Assembly (NCBI RefSeq): GCF_010500965.1
Contig: NZ_QVMI01000001.1
Location: forward strand, 62,001-126,000
DNA from: Bacteroides sp. 51
GTDB taxonomy: Bacteria; Bacteroidota; Bacteroidia; Bacteroidales; Bacteroidaceae
Length of the DNA: 64,000 nucleotides
Direction of reading: 5' to 3'
A model generated the notes under the pieces. That model had not been told where the DNA came from, did not search any database, and worked only from the letters and a program-made list of their open reading frames with translations. Numbering within the stretch: position 1 is the first letter of the stretch; every line of letters begins with the position of its first letter. Positions 35,281 through 44,494 of the stretch are shown here, in pieces. The position numbers were made by a program, and so were the translations under genes.

Positions 35281-38220
35281 CTAGTTATTATAAGGCTTAA
35301 CCACAAGTTTATAAGAACCTCCATTCAGCAACGCTTCATCAAAGGTGATGAATACATTCTTGCTTTCGCCCGGCATAAGCGTGAAATAGTTTTCATTCAT
35401 AATAGCAGGCAGGATACGTTCATTGTCCGTCGTTCTTACGGCCTGTACATGTACAGCAAATGCAGCACTTTTTGCCGATTTAGGATGCGTAACGGTAGCT
35501 TGGATCTCAGCTTTTCCATTCTTTCTTACCAGTTTGGAAGAAACCTTCAGATCGGCTTTATCGAGTGTATTCAAGGCGGTGAAGTCAAGGCGGTCGTTGC
35601 CTCTCCAATAGTTGTTTTCGGAGATTAGTTTACCTGTTTTGTCTTTCAGTTTCAGACGGATGAAATGTACATCAGACAAGCCTTCGCTTGGTTCCGTACC
35701 GCCCAATACATCGAAGCTCCATAGGGAATAACCGAACCACCAGCCTCTTTCAATACCAAACAGACGGACATAGCGGGCATCAACTTCGGGGAAAGAGATG
35801 AAATCAACGCCACCTTTACCTTCACTCGTTTTGTAGACTTCTTTCCAGGTTTCGGCATCATTTGATACTTGTATTTTGTAGGCTTTACCGAAAGACGCTT
35901 CCCAATCCAGGCGAACGGCTCCAACGGGTTGTGTATTGCCCAGGTCGATGTATATCCACTCATTATCTAACGAGAGACTTGCCCAGCGGGTATCTTTGTT
36001 TCCATCCACCACCATGCCGGGGTCGCCGTGGGTTGTGGAGGATACAACTACTTTCTTGTTCAGGGAAAGGTTCTTGCGTTCTTTATTGAAATCAATGGTA
36101 AAGCATTGTACAATACTATTGGATGGCGAGTTGGCTATACCGGTTTTGCTGTAAGCAGAAACCAGCTTGCCATCCATATTATATACGCTTGCCTCTACTT
36201 GCACGTCTTGCATGTCTTGTGCAGACGTATTGGCGATCTTCACTGCGTCGGTCACCGGATTCCAGAGTACGTGCACCGGTTCACAAGCCGATTTGGCTCC
36301 CCAGTACGCCCCTGTCAGGTCAAAATAGTAGTCATAGGTTTGCCATACCATAGAAGGGTAAGCAGATTGTCCCATCCAGGTCAGAATGCCCGAAGCATCT
36401 TCCCACATGCGGTCGAGCCAGCCTTCGTACATGGCTTTGTTTGATTCTATATTTATGAGCTGTGCTTTGCGGCAGTAATCTTCAATGCCCGATGGCGCTC
36501 CGAAGTTTTTGGTGATAGATGCATCATATCTGTCGGGGGCGGCGTTGAATGCCGACGGACCAAAGTAGCGAAGGTTCCACATTTCATCTCGGGGCCACCA
36601 ATTCTCTTCGGGCATGAACTTCTTGAAGCTCTCGAAGTTAGGGAAAACGGCTGTACCGATCTCGGTACGGAATCCCCAGCCACGAGCGGGATCGCCTTCC
36701 AAACCGTCGGGGTATTCGGTGAAGTAGTAGCGAGGATCGAAAGCCCCCCACGGACCACTACCTGTCAGGTTGCCTGCATGTGAGTTGGCCTGGAAGTAAC
36801 GGTCGCCGCCATCGAAGGTTTTGATGTTCTCCGCCATCCAGCCTTCCAACGGAGGTTGTGGATTAGACTCGTTATCGCCACACCAAACGGCAATAGCCGG
36901 GTGGTTGCGAATACGTTTGATCTTCTCCATCATATTGTTGTTGAATACATTGAGGTCGTAAGGCAGGTTCGGATTGGAGTTGATCCAGAAGTCATCCCAT
37001 ACCATGATACCGTATTTATCGCAGGCTTCATAGAATTCGTCGTCCGTGGTGGAACCCAGCCAGTTGCGGATCATGTTGAAGTTCATTTCATGGTGGAGTT
37101 TGATTCGGGTATCGTATTCTTCTCCACGGCACCGCAGCATATATTCCGACATGCCCCAGTTGGCACCTTTAATGAATACAGGCACACCGTTGATGTGGAT
37201 ATGCAGGGTATTGCCTTCGGTATCGTAGGTGTATTTCTTGATGCCGAACTTTACGTCTTGCGATTGGGAAACCTGGCCATCTATGGTTACTTCGAAGGTA
37301 CAGTTATACAGGTTGGGCTCTCCGTATCCGTTGGGCCACCAAAGTTTAGGATCGTGAATGGTGAGTTGAGGATAGTATCTTTTGTCGAACTTCAACTGCG
37401 TGGTGGTATTAGGATCGAGTTCTATTTCCTTTGAGAATTCAACGTTGCCAGGGGTGATAGTACCTTTTACGATACCTTTTTGCTTTTTACCGGAGTTGTT
37501 CTTTACCTCTAAGGCTACGGAAAGATCACTCTTTGCGCGACTTGGCAGGTCTGTTCTAATCCAGGGGTCGATCAGGGTTAGTGTGCCTGTATTGCTGAGA
37601 AAGACTTTGTCGGTGATTCCCATATTTAAGCCGGGTACGTAGGGCATCCAGTCCCATCCACCGCTGGACAGGTAGGTTGGGCTTCCCTGATTGGCCAAAG
37701 GGGTCTGCGGCATGTGGACTAATACGGCCAGGATGTTCTCTCCGTTTCGCTTGATGATGTCTGTTACATTAAAGCGTCCGCGGTGCATGAAGCCATCGAG
37801 TATGCCCAGTAGTTGGCCATTGAGATATACTTCGGCCTTGCGGTTTACGCCGTTAAAGTTTAGCCAGATGAGTTCTTTGGTAAAATCGGCAGGAACGGTG
37901 AGTTCTGTGCGGTACCAGAAGCTACGGTCGTATTTGGCGCGATCTACCTGATGGATGTTGTTGCCAAAGTTCGGGTCTTTCTCCAGTCCGGCTGCTACAT
38001 AGGAGGTAAAGGCGGTACCGGGGACTACGGCGTCTACCCATGCCGAAGCGTTGTAGCTGCTCTGCATCATGGAGGTGATATCGGTACCTACTTCTGACTG
38101 GGGTTTTAGTTTCCACTTCAGGTTGGGATTGTCACTGTGTAAATAGACAGGTCCGGCCTGTACTATTTGCATAAAGGCTGCAAGGAATAATCCTGCACAA
38201 ATGTATTTTAATCTTTTCAT
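35281..38220 (-). CDS. Secreted GH2 enzyme (exo-beta-mannosidase/glucosaminidase-like) with inserted discoidin domain
   Basis: 979 residues from the ATG at 38220; the frame to 38340 runs through a palindromic repeat and lacks a secretion signal, whereas MKRLKYICAGLFLAAFMQIVQA is a signal peptide. Order: sugar-binding jelly roll, immunoglobulin-like domain, TIM barrel with acid/base Glu451 (WCGDNES) and nucleophile Glu520 (RTEIGT), a discoidin (F5/8 type C) domain at about 716-845 (DGNKDTRWASLSLDNEWIYIDLG), then C-terminal immunoglobulin-like strands. The sequence is closest in pattern to exo-beta-D-glucosaminidase/beta-mannosidase types. It ends the locus-2 operon. Confidence 0.9.
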   Translation of the reverse strand: MKRLKYICAGLFLAAFMQIVQAGPVYLHSDNPNLKWKLKPQSEVGTDITSMMQSSYNASAWVDAVVPGTAFTSYVAAGLEKDPNFGNNIHQVDRAKYDRSFWYRTELTVPADFTKELIWLNFNGVNRKAEVYLNGQLLGILDGFMHRGRFNVTDIIKRNGENILAVLVHMPQTPLANQGSPTYLSSGGWDWMPYVPGLNMGITDKVFLSNTGTLTLIDPWIRTDLPSRAKSDLSVALEVKNNSGKKQKGIVKGTITPGNVEFSKEIELDPNTTTQLKFDKRYYPQLTIHDPKLWWPNGYGEPNLYNCTFEVTIDGQVSQSQDVKFGIKKYTYDTEGNTLHIHINGVPVFIKGANWGMSEYMLRCRGEEYDTRIKLHHEMNFNMIRNWLGSTTDDEFYEACDKYGIMVWDDFWINSNPNLPYDLNVFNNNMMEKIKRIRNHPAIAVWCGDNESNPQPPLEGWMAENIKTFDGGDRYFQANSHAGNLTGSGPWGAFDPRYYFTEYPDGLEGDPARGWGFRTEIGTAVFPNFESFKKFMPEENWWPRDEMWNLRYFGPSAFNAAPDRYDASITKNFGAPSGIEDYCRKAQLINIESNKAMYEGWLDRMWEDASGILTWMGQSAYPSMVWQTYDYYFDLTGAYWGAKSACEPVHVLWNPVTDAVKIANTSAQDMQDVQVEASVYNMDGKLVSAYSKTGIANSPSNSIVQCFTIDFNKERKNLSLNKKVVVSSTTHGDPGMVVDGNKDTRWASLSLDNEWIYIDLGNTQPVGAVRLDWEASFGKAYKIQVSNDAETWKEVYKTSEGKGGVDFISFPEVDARYVRLFGIERGWWFGYSLWSFDVLGGTEPSEGLSDVHFIRLKLKDKTGKLISENNYWRGNDRLDFTALNTLDKADLKVSSKLVRKNGKAEIQATVTHPKSAKSAAFAVHVQAVRTTDNERILPAIMNENYFTLMPGESKNVFITFDEALLNGGSYKLVVKPYNN

Positions 38221-38242
38221 ACCTATTGTTTTTGAGTTGGGA

Positions 38243-38340
38243 GTGATTAACTGTAGGGGCGGTTCGCGAACCGCCCGCAAATGGTTTTCTGTGCATCCTG
38301 TGTATTGGGCGGTTCGCGAACCGCCCCTACAGTTAATCAC
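38243..38340. repeat. Perfect 34-bp inverted repeat built from a palindromic repeat unit
   Basis: 38243-38276 and 38307-38340 are exact inverted copies separated by 30 bases. Each arm contains the 20-bp palindrome GGGCGGTTCGCGAACCGCCC followed or preceded by CCTACAGTTAATCAC. A third copy of the palindrome is at 48503-48522. The pair sits between susD and the GH2 gene and could lower expression of the distal gene. Confidence 0.9.
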
Positions 38341-38362
38341 TTACCTTTGAAACATTATCTTT

Positions 38363-39922
38363 TTATTTATTCGTATTCGCACCATATCCCGGGTTCTGAT
38401 CTTCCTCGGAAATATCGGCATTCCCTTTAATTTCAGTATCAGGAATTGGGTATAATACATGGAAATCCTGAATAGCATTTGCTTTCTGAACAGATGGGTT
38501 GCGCTCTTTGGCATACTTAACAAGATTGCCGGTACGGATGAGGTCCATTCTTCTCCACCCTTCGAAGCTAAGTTCGCGGGTACGCTCGTTCAAGATATTG
38601 GTGCGGAATTCTGCCTGCGACATGCCTGTGTTCCACTTCTTATCTGCCGGCAGGTTCCAGTTCCATGCACGTGCCCTGATCTTATCGTTTACTTCGTTCA
38701 CAGCCTCGGCTGTTCTACCCAGCTCGTTCAAACATTCGGCGTGGCAAAGAATCACATCGGCCAGGCGGAGATACGCAAAGTGCTTACCCGATTCCCAAGG
38801 CTGGCTTCCTTCTACATTGGTACGAATGTCTTCGAACTTCTTGATATGAGGTAGCAACTCATCTCCTGCTCCACCTTCCATAGGGCGGCATGGTTCTCCG
38901 TTATACGAAAAGTCATAGCGGATGCTTTCTTCCTTCCGTGTGTCGCCTTCCTCCCATACGCCACCATCGGCTACATCGGAGTAAGCCCACGGCGTAGGTA
39001 CGATCATGTCCCAACCGGCAAACCAGCAGATGGCATCGAAGGTTCTGTATGCCGCACCCGAACCGAGGTCGTTCATCCAGTGGTTACAGTTTGGCCAGCC
39101 TTTGCGGAACTGGAATTCGAAGATAGATTCGGCACAGTTGGGTTGTTCCGTATCCCAAAGGTCGGCATAAGAGTTCATGAGCGAATAGCGTGGCATTACC
39201 TTTTCGAAGCACTCGCGTGCTTTATCGAAGTCGCGCAGGCCGGTTTCTTCCGGAGCCGACATATAGGCTTTTCCCAGCATCATCCATCCGGCCCAACAGG
39301 TAGCGCGTTTTTTGTCGCTTTGTGTTTCGGGCATGTACTTGGCGGCGTTCTCGAGGTCGTTGATGATGAATGTCCACACATCCTTCAGGGGTTGCCGGCC
39401 ATATCCCAGTTCCTTCTCTCTGGCTCTGTCGATGATGGGCACTTCGCCCCAAAGCATGGCCAGTTCATAGGTAAATATGCCGCGGATAAAGCTGGCTTCG
39501 CCCAGTAGATTTTGGGCTTTCTCCGGTTCTTCTTCCGTCAGGCTCAGTGCATAAACCGCTTTGGCAGAGGCCGTTACTACCGGCCAGCGGCTTGCCCATT
39601 GTTCGGCCAGGCGTTCGTTGCTTGCCATCAGACCTTTGTAGCCATCCATATAGAGGAACTGTGGGTTCTCCCAGAGCTGACGCTCGCCACCTTTGGTTTC
39701 GTCTATCCCGAAGTTGAACATGAGGCTGCCGCGTCCTTTCTTCACTTCAACAACCGAGTTGTATAGCCCAATAACGAGTGGTTCTATGTTTTCGATCTTC
39801 GAGAAGACCCCTTCTTCGGTCATTGCCGTCTTTGATTCCTGATCCAGAAAGTCCGAGCAGGAAGTGCTTGCAAAGGAGAAAGCCAATGCATAAGCTATCG
39901 TTTTTATAGTATTTCTTTTCAT
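38363..39922 (-). CDS. SusD/RagB-like surface glycan-binding lipoprotein (locus 2)
   Basis: 519 residues; lipobox with Cys22 (ASTSCSDFLDQESK). The SusD pattern is clear: N-terminal FLDQESKTAMTEEGVFSK, and C-terminal YLRLADVILCHAECLNELGRTAEAVNEVN and NILNERTRELSFEGWRRMDLIRTGNL. It partners the SusC encoded 35 bases upstream. The substrate is unknown; the companion GH2 enzyme hints at a beta-mannose- or hexosamine-containing glycan. Confidence 0.95.
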   Translation of the reverse strand: MKRNTIKTIAYALAFSFASTSCSDFLDQESKTAMTEEGVFSKIENIEPLVIGLYNSVVEVKKGRGSLMFNFGIDETKGGERQLWENPQFLYMDGYKGLMASNERLAEQWASRWPVVTASAKAVYALSLTEEEPEKAQNLLGEASFIRGIFTYELAMLWGEVPIIDRAREKELGYGRQPLKDVWTFIINDLENAAKYMPETQSDKKRATCWAGWMMLGKAYMSAPEETGLRDFDKARECFEKVMPRYSLMNSYADLWDTEQPNCAESIFEFQFRKGWPNCNHWMNDLGSGAAYRTFDAICWFAGWDMIVPTPWAYSDVADGGVWEEGDTRKEESIRYDFSYNGEPCRPMEGGAGDELLPHIKKFEDIRTNVEGSQPWESGKHFAYLRLADVILCHAECLNELGRTAEAVNEVNDKIRARAWNWNLPADKKWNTGMSQAEFRTNILNERTRELSFEGWRRMDLIRTGNLVKYAKERNPSVQKANAIQDFHVLYPIPDTEIKGNADISEEDQNPGYGANTNK

Positions 39923-39957
39923 ACGTTGAATTGCTTTTTTAAAGTTAAGTCCAATGG

Positions 39958-42900
39958 TTAGAAGCTCAGGTTGATTCCGAATGTGTACATTCTTGTAGGC
40001 GGATACCAGTCGCCTGTTTCGGGGTCGTAGCCTTTGTAGTTGGTGATGCAGAACAGGTTGGTGCCTGTGGCATAAAGGCGTACGTTGTCGAGGAACAGTT
40101 TCCTGGCTGTTTTGAGCGGCAGGTTGTATGCCAACGTCAGGGAAGACAAGCGCAGGAACGAAGAGCTTTGTACGGCATAGTCCGAATCGCCCACGCCAAA
40201 GCGGGGATATTTATTATCGCCGAGTACACCGATTACGCGGGGTATATTGGTGTTGGTATTTTCGGGTGTCCAGGCATTCAGGAGGTCGGTGCTTGCAATG
40301 CTATTGCCTATGCTGCCCAGTAATGACTCGTAGTATGGACTGAGTTTCTTTCCTCCATACGAGTAGTTGAACACGGCGTTGAGTTCGAAGCCTTTGTATG
40401 AGAGGTCGGTTGAGAAACCTCCGTAGAATTTGGGGTCGGTAGAACCCACGATGTATTTATCGGCTTCGGTGATGGTTTTGCTTCCGTCGGCATCGAAGAT
40501 ATACAAGTCGCCCGGGTTTACGTTACGGCCGTTAAAGTCGATGGTGTTCAGCCATGCCATATCGCCGGCCTGTGCTACGCCACCCGATTTGTAGGTGTAG
40601 ATGGTGTTTCTGGACTTGCCGAGGAAAAGATTACCTTCTTTTTGCACTACCTGGTCGCTGCTTATGTTATACAGTGCGTCCATATCTTCGAATAGCCGGG
40701 TTACTTTGTTCTTATCGGCCGAGATGTTTCCCGATAGTGTCCACTGGAAGTCTTTGGTTTGGATAAGGGTAGCGCTCAACGAAAGCTCGATCCCTTTGTT
40801 CTCGATGGCTCCGATATTCTCGATGGCTTCTTTAAATCCGGAAGTCGTAGGAAGGGAGCGTTTCATCAACAGGTCGTCGTTTTTGATGTAGAAGGCATCA
40901 ATAGATGCGCGAAGACGGTTGTTCAGGAAGGCCATGTCGACACCTATGTTCAGCTGCTTTTGTTCTTCCCAGCTTACGTCTTCGGTTCCTCTTCTTCCGT
41001 TCGAGGTATAGGCCACCTGATTGTCTTTGATGGATGGGTAGTACAGGCTGCGGTAGGCATAGTTGTCTATGTTCTGGTTACCTACGATACCATAGCCTAC
41101 GCGTAGTTTAAGGATATCGAATACCTTTTGGTCTTCCATGAAAGCCTCTCCTGCTATGTTCCAGGCGGCAGAGAAGGATGGGAATAGACCCCACTGATGT
41201 CCTTTGGCGAATTTAGAAGAACCGTCGTAACGTGCCGTAACTGTCAGGTAGTATTTCTGCGCATAGTTGTAGTTGAAGCGTAGTAAATAGGATACGAGTG
41301 TTTCGGTAATGAAGTCGGAACCCATCTGGAGTTGTTCTTTGTCGGAGCCGCTACCAATGTTGTAGTACGAGAAGTCGTCGGTGGCAAAACCGTAGGTGTT
41401 GAGGTAGGTGTACTGACGGCTTGTTTTGCTCATACTTGTACCAAAGAGTCCGGTGATGCTGTGTTTATCGAACTTGGTGTCGTAGCTCACGGTGTTGTCC
41501 CATTGCCAGTTGGTACGGCCATCTTTGTTGTGTTTGGCCTCGCCTTTTGTTCCGTAGCGGGTGGACTCGTATATGGCTTTCGGTGTGTATTTGTACTCGG
41601 ATTGTTCTACGTAGTCGAGGGAGAAGGTGGAACGGATGTTCAATCCTTTGATGGGGTTGATGTTGATGAAGTTCGAGGATAGGACACGGTTTCTGATGCG
41701 GTCGTTATCTATCAGTAAAGAACGCAGGGGATTAAAGAAGGTGTTATTGAATTTATTTCCGTAAACCAACAGGTCCATATCGGGATCAATGGGTTGCAGA
41801 GGGTTACCGTTGCGGGCATTGTCGAAGATATAGTCATCTACACGTTCGTCTTCGGTACGGGTGAAGGAGGTATTGGTACCTATTTTAATCCAGGGTTTTA
41901 CTTCATGTTCTGCATTGAAGCGGCCGGTATAGCGGGTTTGGCCTACATTCTTGATAACGCCTTTAAGGTCGGAATAGCCGAAGCTAACGTAGTAGGTGCT
42001 CTTGTCCGAACCGCCCGAGAAGCCTAGTGAATGGCTTTGTTGGATTCCTGTGCGGGTGATCTCGTCCAACCAGTCGTATTCTTTTCCGTTTTTATAGGAG
42101 TCGCGTTCGAAGTCAACGTATACTTCGTTTGTTCCGTTCAGGATGTTTGTTTCGAACTCGTTCCAGTTGCTATTGGGGTTGTGGATCATGTGGCCGTTGA
42201 AGTAGGCTTGTCCGCGAAGTTCGTAGAGTTGTTTGGCATTCATCGTTTCGGGGGTATTGGCATACTTCTGGAAGCCTATCCAACCGTCGTACGTGATCTT
42301 TCCTTCGCCTCTTTTCCCTTTTTTGGTGGTGATAAGTACCACACCGTTTGCTCCGCGCGAACCGTAGAGTGCGGTTGCCGAGGCGTCTTTGAGGACTTCA
42401 ATAGAGGCTACATCGTTGACGTTGACGCTGTTGAATCCGGCATATTGGTTGTCCATCACCAAACCGTCGACTACGTAGATGGGGTCGGTTCCGGTATTGA
42501 TGGTATTGATACCGCGTACACGGATCGATGTATCGTCGCCGGGGCGGGTTCCGGTTGAAACGAGTACACCGGCTACACGTCCTTGCAGGGCTTGGGTTAC
42601 GTTGGTAACGGGGCGCTCGGTCAGTGTTTTGGCAGTTACGCTACCGACGGCTCCGGTGAGGTCGCTCTTCTTGAAAGAAGCTCCTACTACGACTACTTCA
42701 TCGAGGAGTTTGGAGTCGGCCCGGAGGGATACGTTGATTACACGTTGTCCGTTTACTTTCACTTCTTTGCTGTCGTAGCCCATATAGCTGAATACCAGGG
42801 TTGCATCGGAAGGGGCGGAGATGGTATAGTTACCATCGAAATCGGTGATGGTTCCGTTGGTGGTGCCTTTCACCATGACGCTTCCTCCAAGTAGGGTCTC

Positions 42901-43008
42901 GGACGAATCTGCATCGGTTACTTTGCCGGTTACGGTTATATTCTGGGCGGAAAGGTTGTATGCCCAAAACATAAACAGGATTAAACTCAGGATTTTTACT
43001 TTTTTCAT
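39958..43008 (-). CDS. SusC-like TonB-dependent outer-membrane transporter (locus 2)
   Basis: 1016 residues. Signal peptide ending SAQ, carboxypeptidase-D-like domain (VTGKVTDADSSETLLGGSVMVKG), TonB box region (LLDEVVVVG), plug with the SusC hallmark (LKDASATALYGSRGANGVVLITTKKGK), barrel, and C-terminal YTFGINLSF. It imports oligosaccharides with the SusD partner. The upstream spacer of 1.5 kb to its hybrid regulator is full of repeats. No perfect -7 box is seen just upstream, consistent with activator-dependent transcription. Confidence 0.96.
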   Translation of the reverse strand: MKKVKILSLILFMFWAYNLSAQNITVTGKVTDADSSETLLGGSVMVKGTTNGTITDFDGNYTISAPSDATLVFSYMGYDSKEVKVNGQRVINVSLRADSKLLDEVVVVGASFKKSDLTGAVGSVTAKTLTERPVTNVTQALQGRVAGVLVSTGTRPGDDTSIRVRGINTINTGTDPIYVVDGLVMDNQYAGFNSVNVNDVASIEVLKDASATALYGSRGANGVVLITTKKGKRGEGKITYDGWIGFQKYANTPETMNAKQLYELRGQAYFNGHMIHNPNSNWNEFETNILNGTNEVYVDFERDSYKNGKEYDWLDEITRTGIQQSHSLGFSGGSDKSTYYVSFGYSDLKGVIKNVGQTRYTGRFNAEHEVKPWIKIGTNTSFTRTEDERVDDYIFDNARNGNPLQPIDPDMDLLVYGNKFNNTFFNPLRSLLIDNDRIRNRVLSSNFININPIKGLNIRSTFSLDYVEQSEYKYTPKAIYESTRYGTKGEAKHNKDGRTNWQWDNTVSYDTKFDKHSITGLFGTSMSKTSRQYTYLNTYGFATDDFSYYNIGSGSDKEQLQMGSDFITETLVSYLLRFNYNYAQKYYLTVTARYDGSSKFAKGHQWGLFPSFSAAWNIAGEAFMEDQKVFDILKLRVGYGIVGNQNIDNYAYRSLYYPSIKDNQVAYTSNGRRGTEDVSWEEQKQLNIGVDMAFLNNRLRASIDAFYIKNDDLLMKRSLPTTSGFKEAIENIGAIENKGIELSLSATLIQTKDFQWTLSGNISADKNKVTRLFEDMDALYNISSDQVVQKEGNLFLGKSRNTIYTYKSGGVAQAGDMAWLNTIDFNGRNVNPGDLYIFDADGSKTITEADKYIVGSTDPKFYGGFSTDLSYKGFELNAVFNYSYGGKKLSPYYESLLGSIGNSIASTDLLNAWTPENTNTNIPRVIGVLGDNKYPRFGVGDSDYAVQSSSFLRLSSLTLAYNLPLKTARKLFLDNVRLYATGTNLFCITNYKGYDPETGDWYPPTRMYTFGINLSF

Positions 43009-43321
43009 AATATCATTGTATTAAAGGATTTTTGTTGTTTATTCTGTTTGGAGTATGATTGTATCTTGTTATCTGTGGGGGAACGGAGCACCCGTCCCGG
43101 GGCGGTTCATTGGCTGCACCGCCGAAGCAGACCAACGAACTGATGTTATATTTGTTATCTTTACCTATTGACATGGCGGTTTTTCACGATTAGGATTAAT
43201 CAATTTGCTGGGACGAAAATAGGTAGTTAGAATGAAGGGGACGGGAAAGATGCGCTGAATTCTTTGTAATTTTTGCAGCAAAGGGGCGTAAAGGGGATTA
43301 ATTTGCGCAAATTTTATATTG

Positions 43322-43390
43322 GATTGAGCGGATGTTATAATATGGATTGAGCGGATGTTTTATTGGGTTGAGCGGATGTTATAATATGGG
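43322..43390. repeat. Three direct repeats of 21-23 bp (TTGAGCGGATGTT)
   Basis: TTGAGCGGATGTT begins at 43324, 43347 and 43368, each followed by an AT-rich linker (ATAATATGGA, TTATTGGG, ATAATATGGG). The array lies about 320 bases upstream of susC, in the region where a hybrid regulator could bind. Confidence 0.85.
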
Positions 43391-43503
43391 ATATCAAATA
43401 TTTTAAGCAGCGAGGCGCTGTACTCAGGTTTAGCTAACGCTGATCGTTGGTTCCATGCGGCGCGTTAGGGTAAGCGTTTTTGCATATTACGAATAAAAAA
43501 GGA

Positions 43504-43748
43504 AATCTATCTGTAGGGCTGAAAGCCTGTAACATTTAGCCTGGGGTTAGTGAGCGTAGCGAACGCAGCCCCAGGGGGACGAGGCGTCCCAGCCAGGTGA
43601 GTTCTGTAAGAACGGTATATACACTCAATCTCTTTGTATATCGTTCTTACAGAACTCTCTGCATGAATTATTCTTATACCTGGGGCTGCGCTCGTTCCTC
43701 GCTGACCCCAGGCTAAATCTAACAGGCTTTCAGCCTTACAGATAGATT
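43504..43748. repeat. 245-bp foldback element, copy 1
   Basis: The outer about 70 bases on each side are inverted copies (AATCTATCTGTARGGCTGAA at each end, then GCCTGGGGTYAG and GCAGCCCCAGG). An inner inverted pair holds GTTCTGTAAGAACG. The same element occurs at 62411-62652. It has no open frame; a MITE or repeated structured RNA. Confidence 0.8.
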
Positions 43749-43768
43749 GGTGTACTTCATCTTTTATA

Positions 43769-43845
43769 TTGAACTTATGTTGAACTTGTATTGGGTTTGT
43801 ATTGAACTTATACTGAGCTTGTATTGAACTTATGTTGAACTCACA
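43769..43845. repeat. Seven tandem 11-bp repeats (TTGAACTTRTR)
   Basis: Consecutive units TTGAACTTATG, TTGAACTTGTA, TTGGGTTTGTA, TTGAACTTATA, CTGAGCTTGTA, TTGAACTTATG and TTGAACTCACA tile without gaps. The 11-bp period is about one helical turn. The array begins 20 bases after the foldback element. Confidence 0.88.
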
Positions 43846-44072
43846 TTAAATAAATTGCATTACCTTAAAGAATAAAGAACCTTTTTTGTTCGATCAGCAC
43901 TCCAAAGGTTTATCTCTTTAATATGTATATAGGGTAAAATGAGTACAAAATGATTGCATTTAATCGCTTTTGCTTACCAATCAATCTTTAAAAACACCTC
44001 TCCCAGAAGAGGAATAAAGGCAAAAAACATTATACTACCACATAAACCGGTGTTTGAAACAGGCATAACGAT

Positions 44073-44204
44073 CAAATGAAACTTGCATTTCGGTTTTAAG
44101 AAAGTACCTCGGGAGTGAAATGCTACTAGCATTTGATCGATGAGAAAGTTTCTCAAGATTGAAATGGTACTAGCATTTGATAAAGAAGATACTTTCGGGA
44201 AGAA
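44073..44204. repeat. Three 44-bp tandem repeats with palindromes every 22 bp
   Basis: Units at 44073-44116, 44117-44160 and 44161-44204. Units 2 and 3 share GAAATGNTACTAGCATTTGA at their starts; unit 1 is more diverged (about 65% to unit 2). Palindromic centres fall at 44082, about 44104, 44126, 44148 and 44170: AAATGCTACTAGCATTT and TGAGAAAGTTTCTCA alternate. Confidence 0.75.
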
Positions 44205-44494
44205 AAAGCGGGAATTAAACGGGTGTGTTTTGCTGGAAGAGGACTTTAAACAAACAATTCGCGATTGACATTTTAATCACAATAAGAGAGATCATAAGAT
44301 TATTGAAACAGAAAACAGCAATACAACAACATCATACTATATAAATAGCATTTTACACAACCTTTTGACCCACCCAAAACCCTACTACAACAATTCCCTT
44401 CCCCCTCACCCTTGCCCAGACGCCAAACACGCCATTCTGATGACCTTCAAATACCAATATGTCAATTCCTGACACATTGATATTCATGCCGGCG

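Larger units (their letters stand above)
43009..44494. other. 1.5-kb gene-free spacer packed with repeats
   Basis: Between the regulator and susC of locus 2 there is no credible gene. From left to right: three 22-bp repeats (43322-43390), a hairpin-prone GC-rich stretch (about 43410-43475), the 245-bp foldback (43504-43748), seven 11-bp repeats (43769-43845), and three 44-bp repeats (44073-44204). The remaining parts are AT-rich and featureless to me. Confidence 0.7.

Noticed and set aside
43974-44156. 60-residue minus-strand open frame in the locus-2 spacer
   Set aside because: It overlaps the 44-bp tandem repeats and has no ribosome binding site or recognizable protein pattern.
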